Notes: generated from the letters alone by a model not told the origin. Counted from the stretch's first letter, positions 24,608 to 33,658 are shown. The stretch is DNA of 64,000 nucleotides from Streptomyces lichenis (GCF_023218175.1 NZ_JALPTH010000020.1:1-64000), one strand, 5' to 3'. Numbers and translations are program-made.

Positions 24608-25190
24608 GCAGCACGACGCGGACAAGCGCGACGAGCAGCCGTTCGACGAGGAGGCGGCCTGGGCCGCGATCGTGGCCGGGTACGGCGACGAGCCGGCCGA
24701 CCCGCCGGGTGCCAAGCCGTTCAAGCCGATCGAGGACCTGGCGCTGCCCGGCGACGAGGTCAACGGCGTCCCCGAGGGTCCGGCCCCCCATGAGGAGAAG
24801 GACCCCGGGAAGGACCTCGGCAAGGCGGCGGACAAGCCGCTGGGCAGCTCGGTGGTCTTCGCCCCGGGGGTCGGCATGGCCGGCCCCCGGGACTACGAGG
24901 TGACCGAGGCCAAGGACGAAGACCTCGACGGGGGCGACGAGGGGCACTTCGTCCCGCCGGAGCCGCCGCCGCTGCCGGAGAGCGACCCGGCGGCCCGGTT
25001 CGCCTGGCTCGGGGTGGTCGGCGGGCCGGTGCTGCTGCTGCTCGCCGCGGTCCTGGAGTGGGAGATGACCTGGTGGCTCACCACGGTGTGCGTCGGCGGG
25101 TTCCTGGGCGGGCTGGCGACCCTGGTGGCCCGGATGCGCCCGGGTGATGACGAGGAGGACGAGGACCCGGGCCGGGGCGCGGTGGTGTAG
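24600..25190 (+). CDS. Conserved membrane protein of unknown function
   Basis: A 196-residue protein. Residues 1-135 are hydrophilic and acidic (DEQPFDEEAAWAAIVAGYGD near the start; KPFKPIEDLALPGDE later). Two TM helices follow at about 143-162 and 165-185 (VVGGPVLLLLAAVLEW; VCVGGFLGGLATLVARM), then a very acidic end (DDEEDEDPGRG). It is probably a cytoplasmic-tail membrane protein conserved in Streptomyces; I do not recognise a function. The GTG start at 24600 overlaps the esterase stop and has GGAGGGAG 8-9 nt upstream. Confidence 0.72.
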   Translation: MAEQHDADKRDEQPFDEEAAWAAIVAGYGDEPADPPGAKPFKPIEDLALPGDEVNGVPEGPAPHEEKDPGKDLGKAADKPLGSSVVFAPGVGMAGPRDYEVTEAKDEDLDGGDEGHFVPPEPPPLPESDPAARFAWLGVVGGPVLLLLAAVLEWEMTWWLTTVCVGGFLGGLATLVARMRPGDDEEDEDPGRGAVV

Positions 25191-25196
25191 CCGGCG

Positions 25197-25967
25197 CTAG
25201 GACGGTACGGGGGCGGGGAGGCGGAGCGCGGCCAGCACGGGCAGGTGGTCGGTGGCCGCGCGCAGGTCGGCGTCGCGGACACCGGGCAGTCCGCGCGGCA
25301 CCCCGCAGCCCAGCACCTCGACGCCCCCGGTGGTGAAGACCGCGTCGATGCGGCGGCGCGGGTCGTCCGGCGAGAAGGTCAGCTCGCCGCCCCAGGGCTG
25401 GGCCGCGTGGCAGTCGGTCAGCCCGGCCGCGAGGCGCCGGAAGGCCCGGCCGCCGGGCAGGTCGTTGATGTCCCCGGCCAGCACCCCGTACGGCACGTCC
25501 AGCGCGGCCAGCGCGTCCATGGCCAGCCCGGCCTGCGCGTACCGCTCGTCGGCGCGCAGGCTCAGGTGGACGCAGACCGCGCCGAGCCGGGCCCGGCCGA
25601 ACCGGACCACCGCGGTGGCCAGGCCCCGGCGGTGCTCGCCGAGGGTTAGCGGCAGCAGCACGTCATCGGTGCGCTCCACGGTGGCGCGCAGGGAGCAGAG
25701 CAGCAGCGGCCCGGCGGCGGTGGCCCCGCCGGAGAGCACCATCAGCTCGCTCTTGGCGGCGAGCCGGGCGGCGTGCTTGCGCCAGCGGAAGAAGCGCGGC
25801 GCCTCCTGGACGAAGACCAGGTCGGGGGCGCAGGCGCGGATCACCCGGGCGAGCGCGTCCTCGTCGTCCCGCAGGGAGCGGACGTTGTAGCTGAGCACCC
25901 GGACGACGGCCGAACCGTCCGGCTCGGTGCGGGAGTTGGGCAGGTCGGTCAGCTCGGTGATCGGCAT
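25197..25967 (-). CDS. Endonuclease/exonuclease/phosphatase family protein
   Basis: A 256-residue Mg-dependent hydrolase of the EEP fold (DNase I/sphingomyelinase superfamily). Motifs are RVLSYNVRSLRDD (metal-side Asn), VFVQEAPRFF (metal-binding Glu), VCVHLSLRADER, GVLAGDINDLPGG (catalytic Asp-x-Asn), RRIDAVFTTG and the terminal ATDHLPVLA (Asp-His). There is no signal peptide. The substrate cannot be told from sequence. It converges with the membrane protein gene (6-bp gap) and follows glkA on the same strand. Confidence 0.85.
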   Translation of the reverse strand: MPITELTDLPNSRTEPDGSAVVRVLSYNVRSLRDDEDALARVIRACAPDLVFVQEAPRFFRWRKHAARLAAKSELMVLSGGATAAGPLLLCSLRATVERTDDVLLPLTLGEHRRGLATAVVRFGRARLGAVCVHLSLRADERYAQAGLAMDALAALDVPYGVLAGDINDLPGGRAFRRLAAGLTDCHAAQPWGGELTFSPDDPRRRIDAVFTTGGVEVLGCGVPRGLPGVRDADLRAATDHLPVLAALRLPAPVPS

Positions 25968-26064
25968 GGGGGCACGATACGACGGTGCCCGCCTCGTCCG
26001 GGTGAGGACGCGGCGGGCACGGGGCCGGGACCGGGCGGACCGGAGGGCGCGTACGGGGCCGGGT

Positions 26065-26099
26065 GGCCGGAAGGCGCGTACGGTACGGGCCTTCCGGCC
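26065..26099 (-). terminator. Terminator downstream of glucokinase
   Basis: GGCCGGAAGG (26065-26074) pairs with CCTTCCGGCC (26090-26099). It lies 26 bp beyond the glkA stop codon. GGAAGGCGCGTACGG-like sequences occur three times between 26042 and 26122, so part of this spacer is a degenerate direct repeat. Confidence 0.7.
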
Positions 26100-26124
26100 G
26101 GGGTCCGCCGAAGGCGCGTGCGGC

Positions 26125-27066
26125 TCAGCCCTGGCGGGCCAGGTCCGCGGCGCCGACCAGTCCGGCCTCGCCGCCGAGCTGGGCGGCGAGCACCTGGGCG
26201 TGCGGGCGCCACTGGCCGCCGATCAGCCAGCGCCGGAAGGACTTGCGGATCGGGCCGAGGACGAGCTCGCCCTCGTCGGAGACCCCGCCGCCGACGATGA
26301 ACGCCGAGGGGTCGAAGAGCGAGGCCAGGTCGGCCAGGCCCGCCCCGGCCCAGCGGGCCAGCTCGCGGAAGGAGTCCACGGCGACCGGGCAGCCCTGCCG
26401 GGCGGCCTCGGAGACGTGCTTGCCCTGGATGCCGTCGGGGGTGCCGTCGCCGAGGCCGAGGAGGATGGTGGCGTTCTCCGGGGTGGCGTTGGCGCGCTGC
26501 TTGGCGTAGCGGACCAGGGCGCGGCCGGAGGCGTACTGCTCCCAGCAGCCCTGGCTGCCGCAGCCGCAGAGCAGTCCGTCCGGCACCACCCGGATGTGGC
26601 CGAACTCGGCGGCCACGCCGAACCGGCCGCGGCGCAGCTTGTTGCCGATGATGATGCCGCCGCCGAGGCCGGTGCCGAGGGTGATGCAGATGACGTCGTC
26701 GTGGCCCTTGCCGGCGCCGAAGCGGTACTCGCCCCAGGCGGCGGCGTTGGCGTCGTTCTCGACCACGACCGGCAGCCCGACGCGCTGCTCGACCTTGTCC
26801 TTCAGCGGCTCGTGCCGCCAGTGGATGTTGGGCGCGAAGAGCACGGTGGCGCGCTTGTCGTCCACGTATCCGGCCGCGCCGATGCCGACGGCCTCGATCT
26901 CGTACCCCTTGCCGGCCTCGGAGACGGCGTCGCAGATCGCGTCCACGATGCCCTCCGCGGTCTGCGGGGTGGGCACCCGGTGGATGTCGAGGATGTTGCC
27001 CTCCTCGTCGACCACTCCGGCCGCGATCTTGGTGCCGCCGATGTCGACGCCGATGGTGAGTCCCAT
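26125..27066 (-). CDS. glkA: ROK-family glucokinase
   Basis: A 313-residue ATP-dependent glucokinase. In Streptomyces this protein also mediates carbon catabolite repression. It has the phosphate motif IGVDIGGTKIAAGVV at residues 4-18, the catalytic ENDANAAAWGE, LGTGLGGGIIIGN, and AAEFGHIRV. The ROK zinc motif is CGCGSQGCWEQYASG. Length is that of known GlkA proteins. The ATG at 27066 is chosen over longer in-frame extensions because the conserved N-terminus begins there. Confidence 0.95.
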   Translation of the reverse strand: MGLTIGVDIGGTKIAAGVVDEEGNILDIHRVPTPQTAEGIVDAICDAVSEAGKGYEIEAVGIGAAGYVDDKRATVLFAPNIHWRHEPLKDKVEQRVGLPVVVENDANAAAWGEYRFGAGKGHDDVICITLGTGLGGGIIIGNKLRRGRFGVAAEFGHIRVVPDGLLCGCGSQGCWEQYASGRALVRYAKQRANATPENATILLGLGDGTPDGIQGKHVSEAARQGCPVAVDSFRELARWAGAGLADLASLFDPSAFIVGGGVSDEGELVLGPIRKSFRRWLIGGQWRPHAQVLAAQLGGEAGLVGAADLARQG

Positions 27067-27160
27067 GTGTCCCTCAGTTTTCGGTCGAGCCCCGCTACGG
27101 CCCACCGTACCCGAGGGCGGGTGCCGCCCCGTCAGCCCCGGGGCGGTGATCCCGGGAGGG

Positions 27161-27676
27161 TCAGTCGAGGTCGATGGGCTCGCCCGGTTCGGGGCCGTCG
27201 TCGTCGCGGCGGACCGGGCCGGGACCGTCCTCGCCGCGGCGCACCGGGCCGGGTCCGCGGTCGCCGGGGCGGGCCGGTCCGGGGTCGGTGTCCCGGTCCG
27301 GGCGGCCGGTGGAGGGGCCGGCGGTCCAGCGGCCCTCCTGGCCCTCGACGGCGGAGCGGTAGGCGGCCAGCAGCTCGCTGCCGGCGGCGGCGAGGTGGTC
27401 GAAGACCCGGGGGTTGCGCTCGATGACCGGCTCGACGGCGGCCTTGGCCTGGTCGGCGAACTGCCGCAGGGCGCTCTGGGCGCCCGCGCCGAGCAGCGGG
27501 GTGCGCAGCGAGGCGACCTTGTCGGCGACCGCGTCGACCAGTTTGCGCAGCTCGTCGGCGGCGGCGCCGGGCGGCGGGGGGCTGGTCCCGCGGCGGCGGG
27601 CCTTCTCGGAGGCGAGGTCCTCGGCGCAGGCCTGGGCCCAGGCGTCGGCGTCGGGACGCTCGGTGGCATCGCTCAT
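27161..27676 (-). CDS. DUF5304-like acidic protein
   Basis: A 171-residue soluble protein. The N-terminal two-thirds is helical and conserved-looking (DAWAQACAEDLASEKARRR near residue 10; KLVDAVADKVASL; ALRQFADQAKAAVEPVIERN). The C-terminal 55 residues are a Pro/Gly/Asp/Arg-rich repeat (GPGPVRRGEDGPGPVRRDDD). This is the type of protein annotated as DUF5304 in Streptomyces; its function is unknown. It may be co-transcribed with the ArsA-like gene located downstream. Confidence 0.7.
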   Translation of the reverse strand: MSDATERPDADAWAQACAEDLASEKARRRGTSPPPPGAAADELRKLVDAVADKVASLRTPLLGAGAQSALRQFADQAKAAVEPVIERNPRVFDHLAAAGSELLAAYRSAVEGQEGRWTAGPSTGRPDRDTDPGPARPGDRGPGPVRRGEDGPGPVRRDDDGPEPGEPIDLD

Positions 27677-27769
27677 GGCGTACTCCTGCGGCGCGTTCTG
27701 CTGCGGCGTGGCGTGGCACCCGCGCGTGGTGCCCAGTGCTCGTCTGGCACTGACGGCGCACTGACGACG

Positions 27770-29002
27770 TTACCGCGAACCGGGCCCGGGCCGGTCGCCG
27801 CCGGCCGGCCATACCGCGGGGTCCGGGGTGAAGCGGATCCGCAGCACCCCGTCGGCCAGCCCCGCCCCGGCGACGGTGCAGCGGCGCAGGGCGGCGGGCA
27901 GGTCCACGATCCGGCGGAACGGGCCGAGGCCGATCACCACTTCGCCGCCGCGGCGGACCAGGCTCAGCCCGGGCTTGTCGGCGCCGGGCAGCGGGATCCG
28001 CCACACCAGGGTGCCGTCGTCCTCCCGCAGGTCCTCGATCGTCCACTCCTCGGCGGGGGTGGCGGGCACCGGGTCGGGCGGGGGCGCCGGGAGGCCGGCG
28101 GGGCCGGCGGGTTCCGCGCCCAGGTGCGGGATCTCGTGCACCGCCTCGGTGCCGAGCAGGGCGGGCAGCTCCTTGAGGGCGGTCTGCTGCCCGGCGGCCA
28201 GGGCGCTGAGCAGGGGGTCGGCGGAGGTGGTGGGCAGCACCCGGTTGGCGACGGCGGTGTCCAGGGCGAGCCGGTGCAGGGCGAGCCCGGCGCGGGCGGT
28301 GCCCAGGGCGCGCAGCGCGGCCGGGGCGGGTTCGGCGACCAGCCGGACGCTGGTGGCCGGGGAGGCCAGCAGCTCCTGGACGGCGGCGAGGTCGGCGTCG
28401 CGCCGGGCGGCCGTCTCGTACAGCCAGGTCGACGGCAGGGGGACGCCGGCGAGCCGGCCGAGCACCGGGCGCAGCGCGCGGGCGGCCTGCCGCTCCTGGG
28501 GCAGCAGCCGGCGCAGATAGCGGCGCAGCTGCTCGGGCAGGGCGAGCAGGGCGACGGCCTCGGGCAGCGGCGGCAGATCCACCACCAGCAGCTCGGGGGC
28601 GCCCTGGGCCCGCGCCGCCTCCTCGGACTGGGCCTCGGCGGCCCGGGCGGCCTCGGCTTCGTCGGCGGCCCGGGCGGCCTCGGCGAGGGCGGCGAGCAGG
28701 GCGAAGGCGCCCGAGCCGGGCAGCTCGGTCAGCTCCTCGCTCGCCAGCGGGGTCGCGCCGAACAGGTCGAGGGCGGGGCCGCAGCGGCGCTGGAGGTCGA
28801 GGAACTCGGCGCGGAAGTGGGCGGCGGGCTCCAGCAGCCGTACGGCGGGCCCCCGGTCCGTCTCGCCGAGTGCGGCGGCGGTCCCGGCGTCGCCGGTGAT
28901 CAGCAGGGTGCGTACGCCGTCGGCGGCGGCCCGGGCGGCGGTCGCGGCGGCGACAATGCTGCGGCCGGCGCCGCCGGGGCCGGTGACCAGGAGGGTGCGC
29001 AT
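27770..29002 (-). CDS. ArsA-family ATPase-like protein with degenerate Walker A
   Basis: A 410-residue protein with the overall ArsA/GET3 layout: an N-terminal P-loop region, a DLPPLPEAVALL stretch (switch II-like) near residue 145, and a C-terminal ArsA HSP20-like domain (VWRIPLPGADKPGLSLVRRG). The P-loop reads VTGPGGAGRSIVAAATA, where the family has GKGGVGKT/S. Both lysines, the deviant-Walker-A signature one and the phosphate-binding one, are replaced (by Pro and Arg). ATP hydrolysis is therefore doubtful. It lies 21 bp after the SRPBCC gene, so they are probably co-transcribed. Confidence 0.82.
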   Translation of the reverse strand: MRTLLVTGPGGAGRSIVAAATAARAAADGVRTLLITGDAGTAAALGETDRGPAVRLLEPAAHFRAEFLDLQRRCGPALDLFGATPLASEELTELPGSGAFALLAALAEAARAADEAEAARAAEAQSEEAARAQGAPELLVVDLPPLPEAVALLALPEQLRRYLRRLLPQERQAARALRPVLGRLAGVPLPSTWLYETAARRDADLAAVQELLASPATSVRLVAEPAPAALRALGTARAGLALHRLALDTAVANRVLPTTSADPLLSALAAGQQTALKELPALLGTEAVHEIPHLGAEPAGPAGLPAPPPDPVPATPAEEWTIEDLREDDGTLVWRIPLPGADKPGLSLVRRGGEVVIGLGPFRRIVDLPAALRRCTVAGAGLADGVLRIRFTPDPAVWPAGGDRPGPGSR

Positions 29003-29023
29003 GATCGGCGGTCCGGGCCGGGG

Positions 29024-29470
29024 TCAGCGGTCGGTGGACTCGACGCGCTTCTTCAGCCCGGCCAGCGCCCGGTCGATGATGACCTTCTCGGCCTTGCGCT
29101 TGATCATGCCCAGCATCGGGATCTTGACGTCCACGGTGAGCTGGTAGGTGACCTCGGTGCGGGTGCCGCCGTCCAGCGGGGCGAGCCGGTAGGAGCCGTC
29201 CAGGGCGCGCAGCATCTGGGACTTGACCAGGGTCCAGCTCACCTCGTGCTCGCCGGTCCAGGTGTAGGCGAGGGTGTGGTCGTCCTTGATGGCGCCGGCG
29301 TCGAGGAGCAGCCGGACCTGGCGGGCGCGGCCGGTGTCGTCCTTCTCCAGGACCTCGGCCTCCTTGACCTCGCCGGTCCACTCCGGGTAGCGGCCGAAGT
29401 CCGCGATCACGCCCATGACATCGGCCGGCGCCGCCTCGATCGTGATGCTGGAGCTGGTGTGTTCCGCCAT
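29024..29470 (-). CDS. SRPBCC-family (polyketide cyclase/dehydrase-like) protein
   Basis: A 148-residue START-like protein. Typical blocks are SITIEAAPADVMGVIADF at the N-terminus, YPEWTGEVKEAEV, and a long C-terminal helix (KAEKVIIDRALAGLKKRV). It probably binds a hydrophobic ligand in a helix-grip cavity. It precedes the ArsA-like gene, a neighbourhood often conserved in actinomycetes. The function is unknown. Confidence 0.85.
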   Translation of the reverse strand: MAEHTSSSITIEAAPADVMGVIADFGRYPEWTGEVKEAEVLEKDDTGRARQVRLLLDAGAIKDDHTLAYTWTGEHEVSWTLVKSQMLRALDGSYRLAPLDGGTRTEVTYQLTVDVKIPMLGMIKRKAEKVIIDRALAGLKKRVESTDR

Positions 29471-29580
29471 CGCTGTGGCTCCTCCGTGGCGCCTTCTACG
29501 GGTATGTGCACTGCAGGCTATCGCGTGGCCGTGCCCGCTATCGCCGGGCACCGCTCCTGGGCGCCGCCGTGGGGCGCCGC

Positions 29581-30348
29581 TCACCACCGGAGGGTGTAGG
29601 AGCGGCCGGTGGACGCGAAGTGGCCGACGTTCACGCACTCGGTGGCGCCGATCCGCATCCGCTGGGCCAGCGGCTGGTGGACGTGGCCGAACAGGGCGTA
29701 GCGGGGGCGGGTGCGGTGGATGGCGTCCAGCAGGGCGCGGCTGCCGCGCTCGAAGCGGCGGGCGACGGTGTCGTAGGTGAGCTCGGGGACGTCGGGCGGG
29801 ATGTGGGTGCACAGCACGTCCACCTCGCCGAGCGCCTCCACCTTGGCCGCGTACTCCTCGTCGCTGATCTCGTAGGGGGTGCGCATCGGGGTGCGCAGTC
29901 CGCCGCCGACGAACCCGAGGACCAGGCCGCCCAGTTCGATCCGCTGACCGTCCAGGACGGTGGTGCCGGGCCCGGCGTACTCGGGCCACAGGGCGGGGAT
30001 GTCCACGTTGCCGTAGGTGGCGTAGGTGGGAGTGGGGAAGGCGGCGAACAGCTCCTTGTACTGGCGGCGCACCGCCTCCTCGATGGCGGTGGCCCGGTCG
30101 ACGCCGAGCTCGGCCCAGAGGTCGGCGGCGAGGGTGCGGGCCTCGGCGAAGCGGCGGGCGGTGCGGAGCTTGACGATGCGGTCGGCGTTCCCGACACCGA
30201 ACAGGTCGGGGAAGATCCCGCGGCTGTGGTCGTGGTAGTCGAGGAAAAGGACCAGGTCGCCGAGGCAGATCAGGGCGTCGGCGCCCTCGCCTGCCCGGGC
30301 GAGGTCGCGGGCGTTGCCGTGGACGTCGCTGACCACATTCAGTCGCAT
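29581..30348 (-). CDS. Metallophosphoesterase
   Basis: A 255-residue calcineurin-like phosphoesterase. Metal-binding motifs are VVSDVHGNARDL (D-x-H), ICLGDLVLF (G-D), YATYGNVD (G-N), VLCTHIPPDVPEL and LFGHVHQPLAQ (G-H-x-H). These indicate a dinuclear metal centre. The substrate is not predictable. The ATG at 30348 sits directly before the conserved MRLNVVSDVHGN. It is divergent from the acyl-CoA ligase. Confidence 0.85.
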   Translation of the reverse strand: MRLNVVSDVHGNARDLARAGEGADALICLGDLVLFLDYHDHSRGIFPDLFGVGNADRIVKLRTARRFAEARTLAADLWAELGVDRATAIEEAVRRQYKELFAAFPTPTYATYGNVDIPALWPEYAGPGTTVLDGQRIELGGLVLGFVGGGLRTPMRTPYEISDEEYAAKVEALGEVDVLCTHIPPDVPELTYDTVARRFERGSRALLDAIHRTRPRYALFGHVHQPLAQRMRIGATECVNVGHFASTGRSYTLRW

Positions 30349-30419
30349 GGCACCCCACCCTATGGCCCCGTCTCGCCGTGGTGGCGAGGGGCCGTCGGAC
30401 CTGCGGTTACTTCTCGGTC

Positions 30420-30434
30420 GTCCACCTGGTGGAC
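30420..30434. promoter_or_regulatory. Candidate operator, GTCCACC-T-GGTGGAC
   Basis: A perfect 7-bp inverted repeat with a single central base, in the 248-bp divergent region between the phosphoesterase and the fatty-acyl-CoA ligase. Its place fits a regulator site for lipid metabolism. No binding protein is identified. Confidence 0.35.
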
Positions 30435-30596
30435 TACTGTGCGCGGAGCACCGCAGCCGGGGGTGTGACCCAGGGAACATCTGGCCAGCGCCCCTATCCG
30501 GAACCGAGTACCGGTGGGTAACGTCCGGGCAGTCCAGTCGTGCCGGGGCGACTCCCACAGTGCCGTGGCGCCGGCGCCCGATGAGGAGCAGCAGTC

Positions 30597-32393
30597 TTGC
30601 GCGAGTTCAGCCTTCCGGCCCTGTACGAGGTCCCCGCGGACGGCAATCTGACCGATCTCATCCGCCGCAACGCCGCTCAGCACCCGGACACCGCCGTCCT
30701 GGGGCGCAAGGTCGAGGGCGGCTGGAGAGACGTCACCGCCGTCGAGTTCCTCGCCGAGGTCCGGGCCGCCGCCAAGGGGCTGATCGCGGCGGGGGTGCGG
30801 CCCGGCGACCGGGTGGGGCTGATCTCCCGGACCCGCTACGAGTGGGTGCAGCTGGACTTCGCGATCTGGAGCGCGGGCGCGGTGACCGTGCCGGTGTACG
30901 AGACCAGCTCGCCGGAGCAGGTGCAGTGGATCCTCGGCGACTCGGGCGCGGTCGCGGTGATCGTGGAGAGCGAGGCGCACGCGGCGGCCGTGGAGTCGGT
31001 CCGCGGCGAGCTGCCGGAGCTGCGGCACGTCTGGCGGCTGGACGCGGCCGGGGTGGACGAGCTGGTCGCCGCGGGGGCCGAGGTCCCGGACGCGGCGGTG
31101 GACGAGGCCACCGCGACGGCGAAGGCCGACGACATCGCCACCATCGTCTACACCTCGGGCACCACCGGCCGCCCCAAGGGCTGTGTGCTGAGCCACCGCA
31201 ACTTCTTCGCCGAGTGCGGCAACGTGGTGGAGCGGCTGAAGCCGCTGTTCCGCACCGGCGAGTGCTCGGTGCTGCTCTTCCTGCCCGCCGCGCACGTCTT
31301 CGGGCGGCTGGTGGAGGTGGCCGCGGTGCTGGCGCCCATCCGGCTCGGCTGCGCCCCCGACATCAAGACCCTCACCGACGAGCTGGCCTCGTTCCAGCCG
31401 ACCCTGATCCTCGGGGTGCCCCGGGTCTTCGAGAAGGTCTACAACGGCGCCCGGGCCAAGGCGCAGGCCGACGGCAAGGGCGCGATCTTCGACAAGGCGG
31501 CGGCGACCGCCATCGCGTACAGCCGCGCCCTCTCCACCCCCCAGGGCCCGTCCCTGGCGCTGAAGCTGAAGCACTTCGTCTTCGACAAGCTGGTGTACGG
31601 CAAGCTGCGCGCCGTCCTGGGCGGGCGCTGCGAGGCGGCGATCTCCGGCGGCGCGCCGCTCGGGGAGCGGCTGGGCCACTTCTACCGGGGCATCGGCTTC
31701 ACGGTGCTGGAGGGGTACGGGCTGACGGAGACCTGCGCGGCCACCGCGTTCAACCCGTACGACCGTACGAAGATCGGCACGGTCGGCCAGCCGCTGCCGG
31801 GCTCGGTGGTGCGGATCGCCGACGACGGCGAGGTGCTGGTCCACGGCGAGCACGTCTTCAGCGGCTACTGGAAGAACGAGAAGGCCACCGCGGAGGCGCT
31901 GGCCGACGGCTGGTTCCACACCGGGGACATCGGCACCCTGGACGAGGACGGCTATCTCGCGATCACCGGGCGGAAGAAGGAGATCCTGGTGACCGCGGGC
32001 GGCAAGAACGTCGCCCCGGCGGTGATCGAGGACCGCATCCGGGGCCACGCCCTGGTCGCCGAGTGCATGGTGGTCGGCGACGGCCGCCCGTTCGTCGGGG
32101 CGCTGGTCACCCTGGACGAGGAGTTCCTGGCCCGCTGGGCCGCCGACCACGGCAAGCCGGCCGGTGCCACGGCCGCCTCGCTGCGCGAGGACCCGGAGCT
32201 GCTGGCGGAGGTGCAGCGGGCGGTGGACGACGGCAACGCGGCCGTCTCCAAGGCGGAGTCGGTGCGCAGCTTCCGGGTGCTGGCCCACCAGTTCACCGAG
32301 GAGGCCGGGCACATCACCCCGTCGCTGAAGCTGAAGCGGAACGTGGTGGCGAAGGACTTCGCCGACGAGATCGAGGCGATCTACGGGGCGTAG
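30597..32393 (+). CDS. Long-chain fatty acid--CoA ligase (AMP-binding)
   Basis: A 598-residue adenylate-forming enzyme. It has P-loop YTSGTTGRPKGC, LFLPAAHVFGRL, EGYGLTETCAATAFN, the ribose-binding GWFHTGDIGTLDEDGYL, and the catalytic C-terminal lysine region ITGRKKEILVTAGGKN. These place it with long-chain acyl-CoA synthetases (FAA1/FadD15-like). It uses a TTG start at 30597 with GAGGA 11-12 nt upstream. A strong terminator follows. It would activate fatty acids for degradation or lipid synthesis. Confidence 0.92.
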   Translation: MREFSLPALYEVPADGNLTDLIRRNAAQHPDTAVLGRKVEGGWRDVTAVEFLAEVRAAAKGLIAAGVRPGDRVGLISRTRYEWVQLDFAIWSAGAVTVPVYETSSPEQVQWILGDSGAVAVIVESEAHAAAVESVRGELPELRHVWRLDAAGVDELVAAGAEVPDAAVDEATATAKADDIATIVYTSGTTGRPKGCVLSHRNFFAECGNVVERLKPLFRTGECSVLLFLPAAHVFGRLVEVAAVLAPIRLGCAPDIKTLTDELASFQPTLILGVPRVFEKVYNGARAKAQADGKGAIFDKAAATAIAYSRALSTPQGPSLALKLKHFVFDKLVYGKLRAVLGGRCEAAISGGAPLGERLGHFYRGIGFTVLEGYGLTETCAATAFNPYDRTKIGTVGQPLPGSVVRIADDGEVLVHGEHVFSGYWKNEKATAEALADGWFHTGDIGTLDEDGYLAITGRKKEILVTAGGKNVAPAVIEDRIRGHALVAECMVVGDGRPFVGALVTLDEEFLARWAADHGKPAGATAASLREDPELLAEVQRAVDDGNAAVSKAESVRSFRVLAHQFTEEAGHITPSLKLKRNVVAKDFADEIEAIYGA

Positions 32394-32408
32394 GCCGCGG
32401 GTGTACGA

Positions 32409-32445
32409 GGAGGGGGCCGCCCCGGTGGGCGGCCCCCTCCTTTTT
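32409..32445. terminator. Rho-independent terminator
   Basis: GGAGGGGGCCGCCC (32409-32422) pairs perfectly with GGGCGGCCCCCTCC (32427-32440) around CGGT, followed by TTTTT. It lies between the convergent acyl-CoA ligase and mannosyltransferase genes and probably serves both, with the T tract favouring the plus strand. Confidence 0.95.
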
Positions 32446-32467
32446 CGTACCGACTCCGTACCGGCTC

Positions 32468-33610
32468 CTACAGCAGCTCCCTGAGCCGTTCCGCCAGCAG
32501 GTCCCAGCGCCACTTCTCCTCGACCCAGGCGCGGCCCGCCGCGCCCATCCGCCGGCGCAGGTCCGCGTCGCCCAGCAGGGCGCTGATCCGCTCGGCGGCC
32601 TGGCCCGGGGAGCCGCCGCGCACCACCCAGCCGGTCTCGCCGTCCAGCACCGCGTCCGGGGCGCCGCCCGAGTCGCCGGCGACCACCGGCAGCCCGGTGG
32701 CGGAGGCCTCCAGGTAGACGATGCCGAGCCCCTCCACGTCCAGCCCGCCGCGGCGGGTGCGGCAGGGCATGGCGAAGACGTCGCCGGCGCCGTAGTGCGC
32801 GGGCAGCTGGGACCAGGGCACCGCGCCGGTGAAGCGGACCGCGTCCGCCACACCCGTGTCGGCGGCCAGCTTGCGCAGCTCCTTCCCGTATGGGCCGCCG
32901 CCGACGACCAGCAGGACCGCGTCGGGATGGTCGGCGAGGATCGCGGGCATCGCCTCGATCAGGGTGTCCTGGCCCTTGCGCGGCACCAGCCGGGAGACGC
33001 AGACCACCACGGGGCGGTCGGTGAGGCCGAGCCGGGCGCGGACCGCGGCGCCGCCGGAGTCCGGGTGGAAGGTCTTCTCGTCCACGCCGGGCGGGAGCTG
33101 GACCATCCGCGCGGCCGCCTCGGGGCTGAGCGCGCGGGCGATACGGGAGCGGGTGTACTCGCCGAGGTAGGTGATCGTGTCCGTGGACTCGCCGATCCGG
33201 CCCAGCAGCCCGCGGGCGGCGGGCAGCTGCGCCCAGCCGGCCTCGTGGCCGTGGGTGGTGGCGGTCAGGCGGCGGGCGCCGGCCTTGCGCAGCGCGGGCG
33301 CCATCAGCCCGAGCGGGGCGGCGGCGCCGAACCAGACGGACTCGCAGCCGTGCTCGCGCAGCAGCGCGGTGGCACGTGCGGTCACGCGGGGCGTGGGCAG
33401 AAGCATGGTCGTGCGGTCCCGCACGACCCGGAACGGCTGCTCGGCGTCGAACCGGGCGGTCGCCTCGGCGCCCTCCCGGCCGCGCTTCCAGGTGGAGGCG
33501 TAGACGATCGTCCGCTCCGGATCGAGCCTGAGCGCCATGTTGTGCAGAAATGCCTGAATTCCGCCGGGTCTGGGCGGAAAGTCGTTGGTTACGATCAAGG
33601 TCTTGTGCAT
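32468..33610 (-). CDS. GT4 glycosyltransferase, PimB-like mannosyltransferase
   Basis: A 380-residue GT-B enzyme. It has the N-terminal donor-acceptor loop TNDFPPRPGGIQAFLHNMA, VVCVSRLVPRKGQDTLIEAMP, LLVVGGGPYGKEL, and the E-x7-E nucleotide-sugar motif GLGIVYLEASATGLPVVAG. It best fits GDP-mannose-dependent phosphatidylinositol-mannoside mannosyltransferases (PimB'). The ATG at 33610 begins the conserved MHKTLIVTNDFPP. It is divergent from a GT87-type polyprenol mannosyltransferase only 48 bp away, suggesting a joint role in PIM or lipoglycan assembly. Confidence 0.87.
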   Translation of the reverse strand: MHKTLIVTNDFPPRPGGIQAFLHNMALRLDPERTIVYASTWKRGREGAEATARFDAEQPFRVVRDRTTMLLPTPRVTARATALLREHGCESVWFGAAAPLGLMAPALRKAGARRLTATTHGHEAGWAQLPAARGLLGRIGESTDTITYLGEYTRSRIARALSPEAAARMVQLPPGVDEKTFHPDSGGAAVRARLGLTDRPVVVCVSRLVPRKGQDTLIEAMPAILADHPDAVLLVVGGGPYGKELRKLAADTGVADAVRFTGAVPWSQLPAHYGAGDVFAMPCRTRRGGLDVEGLGIVYLEASATGLPVVAGDSGGAPDAVLDGETGWVVRGGSPGQAAERISALLGDADLRRRMGAAGRAWVEEKWRWDLLAERLRELL

Positions 33611-33658
33611 CGCCGCCGACAGTACCCGCTCCCGTACCACTGACCGATTGAGGTAGGC

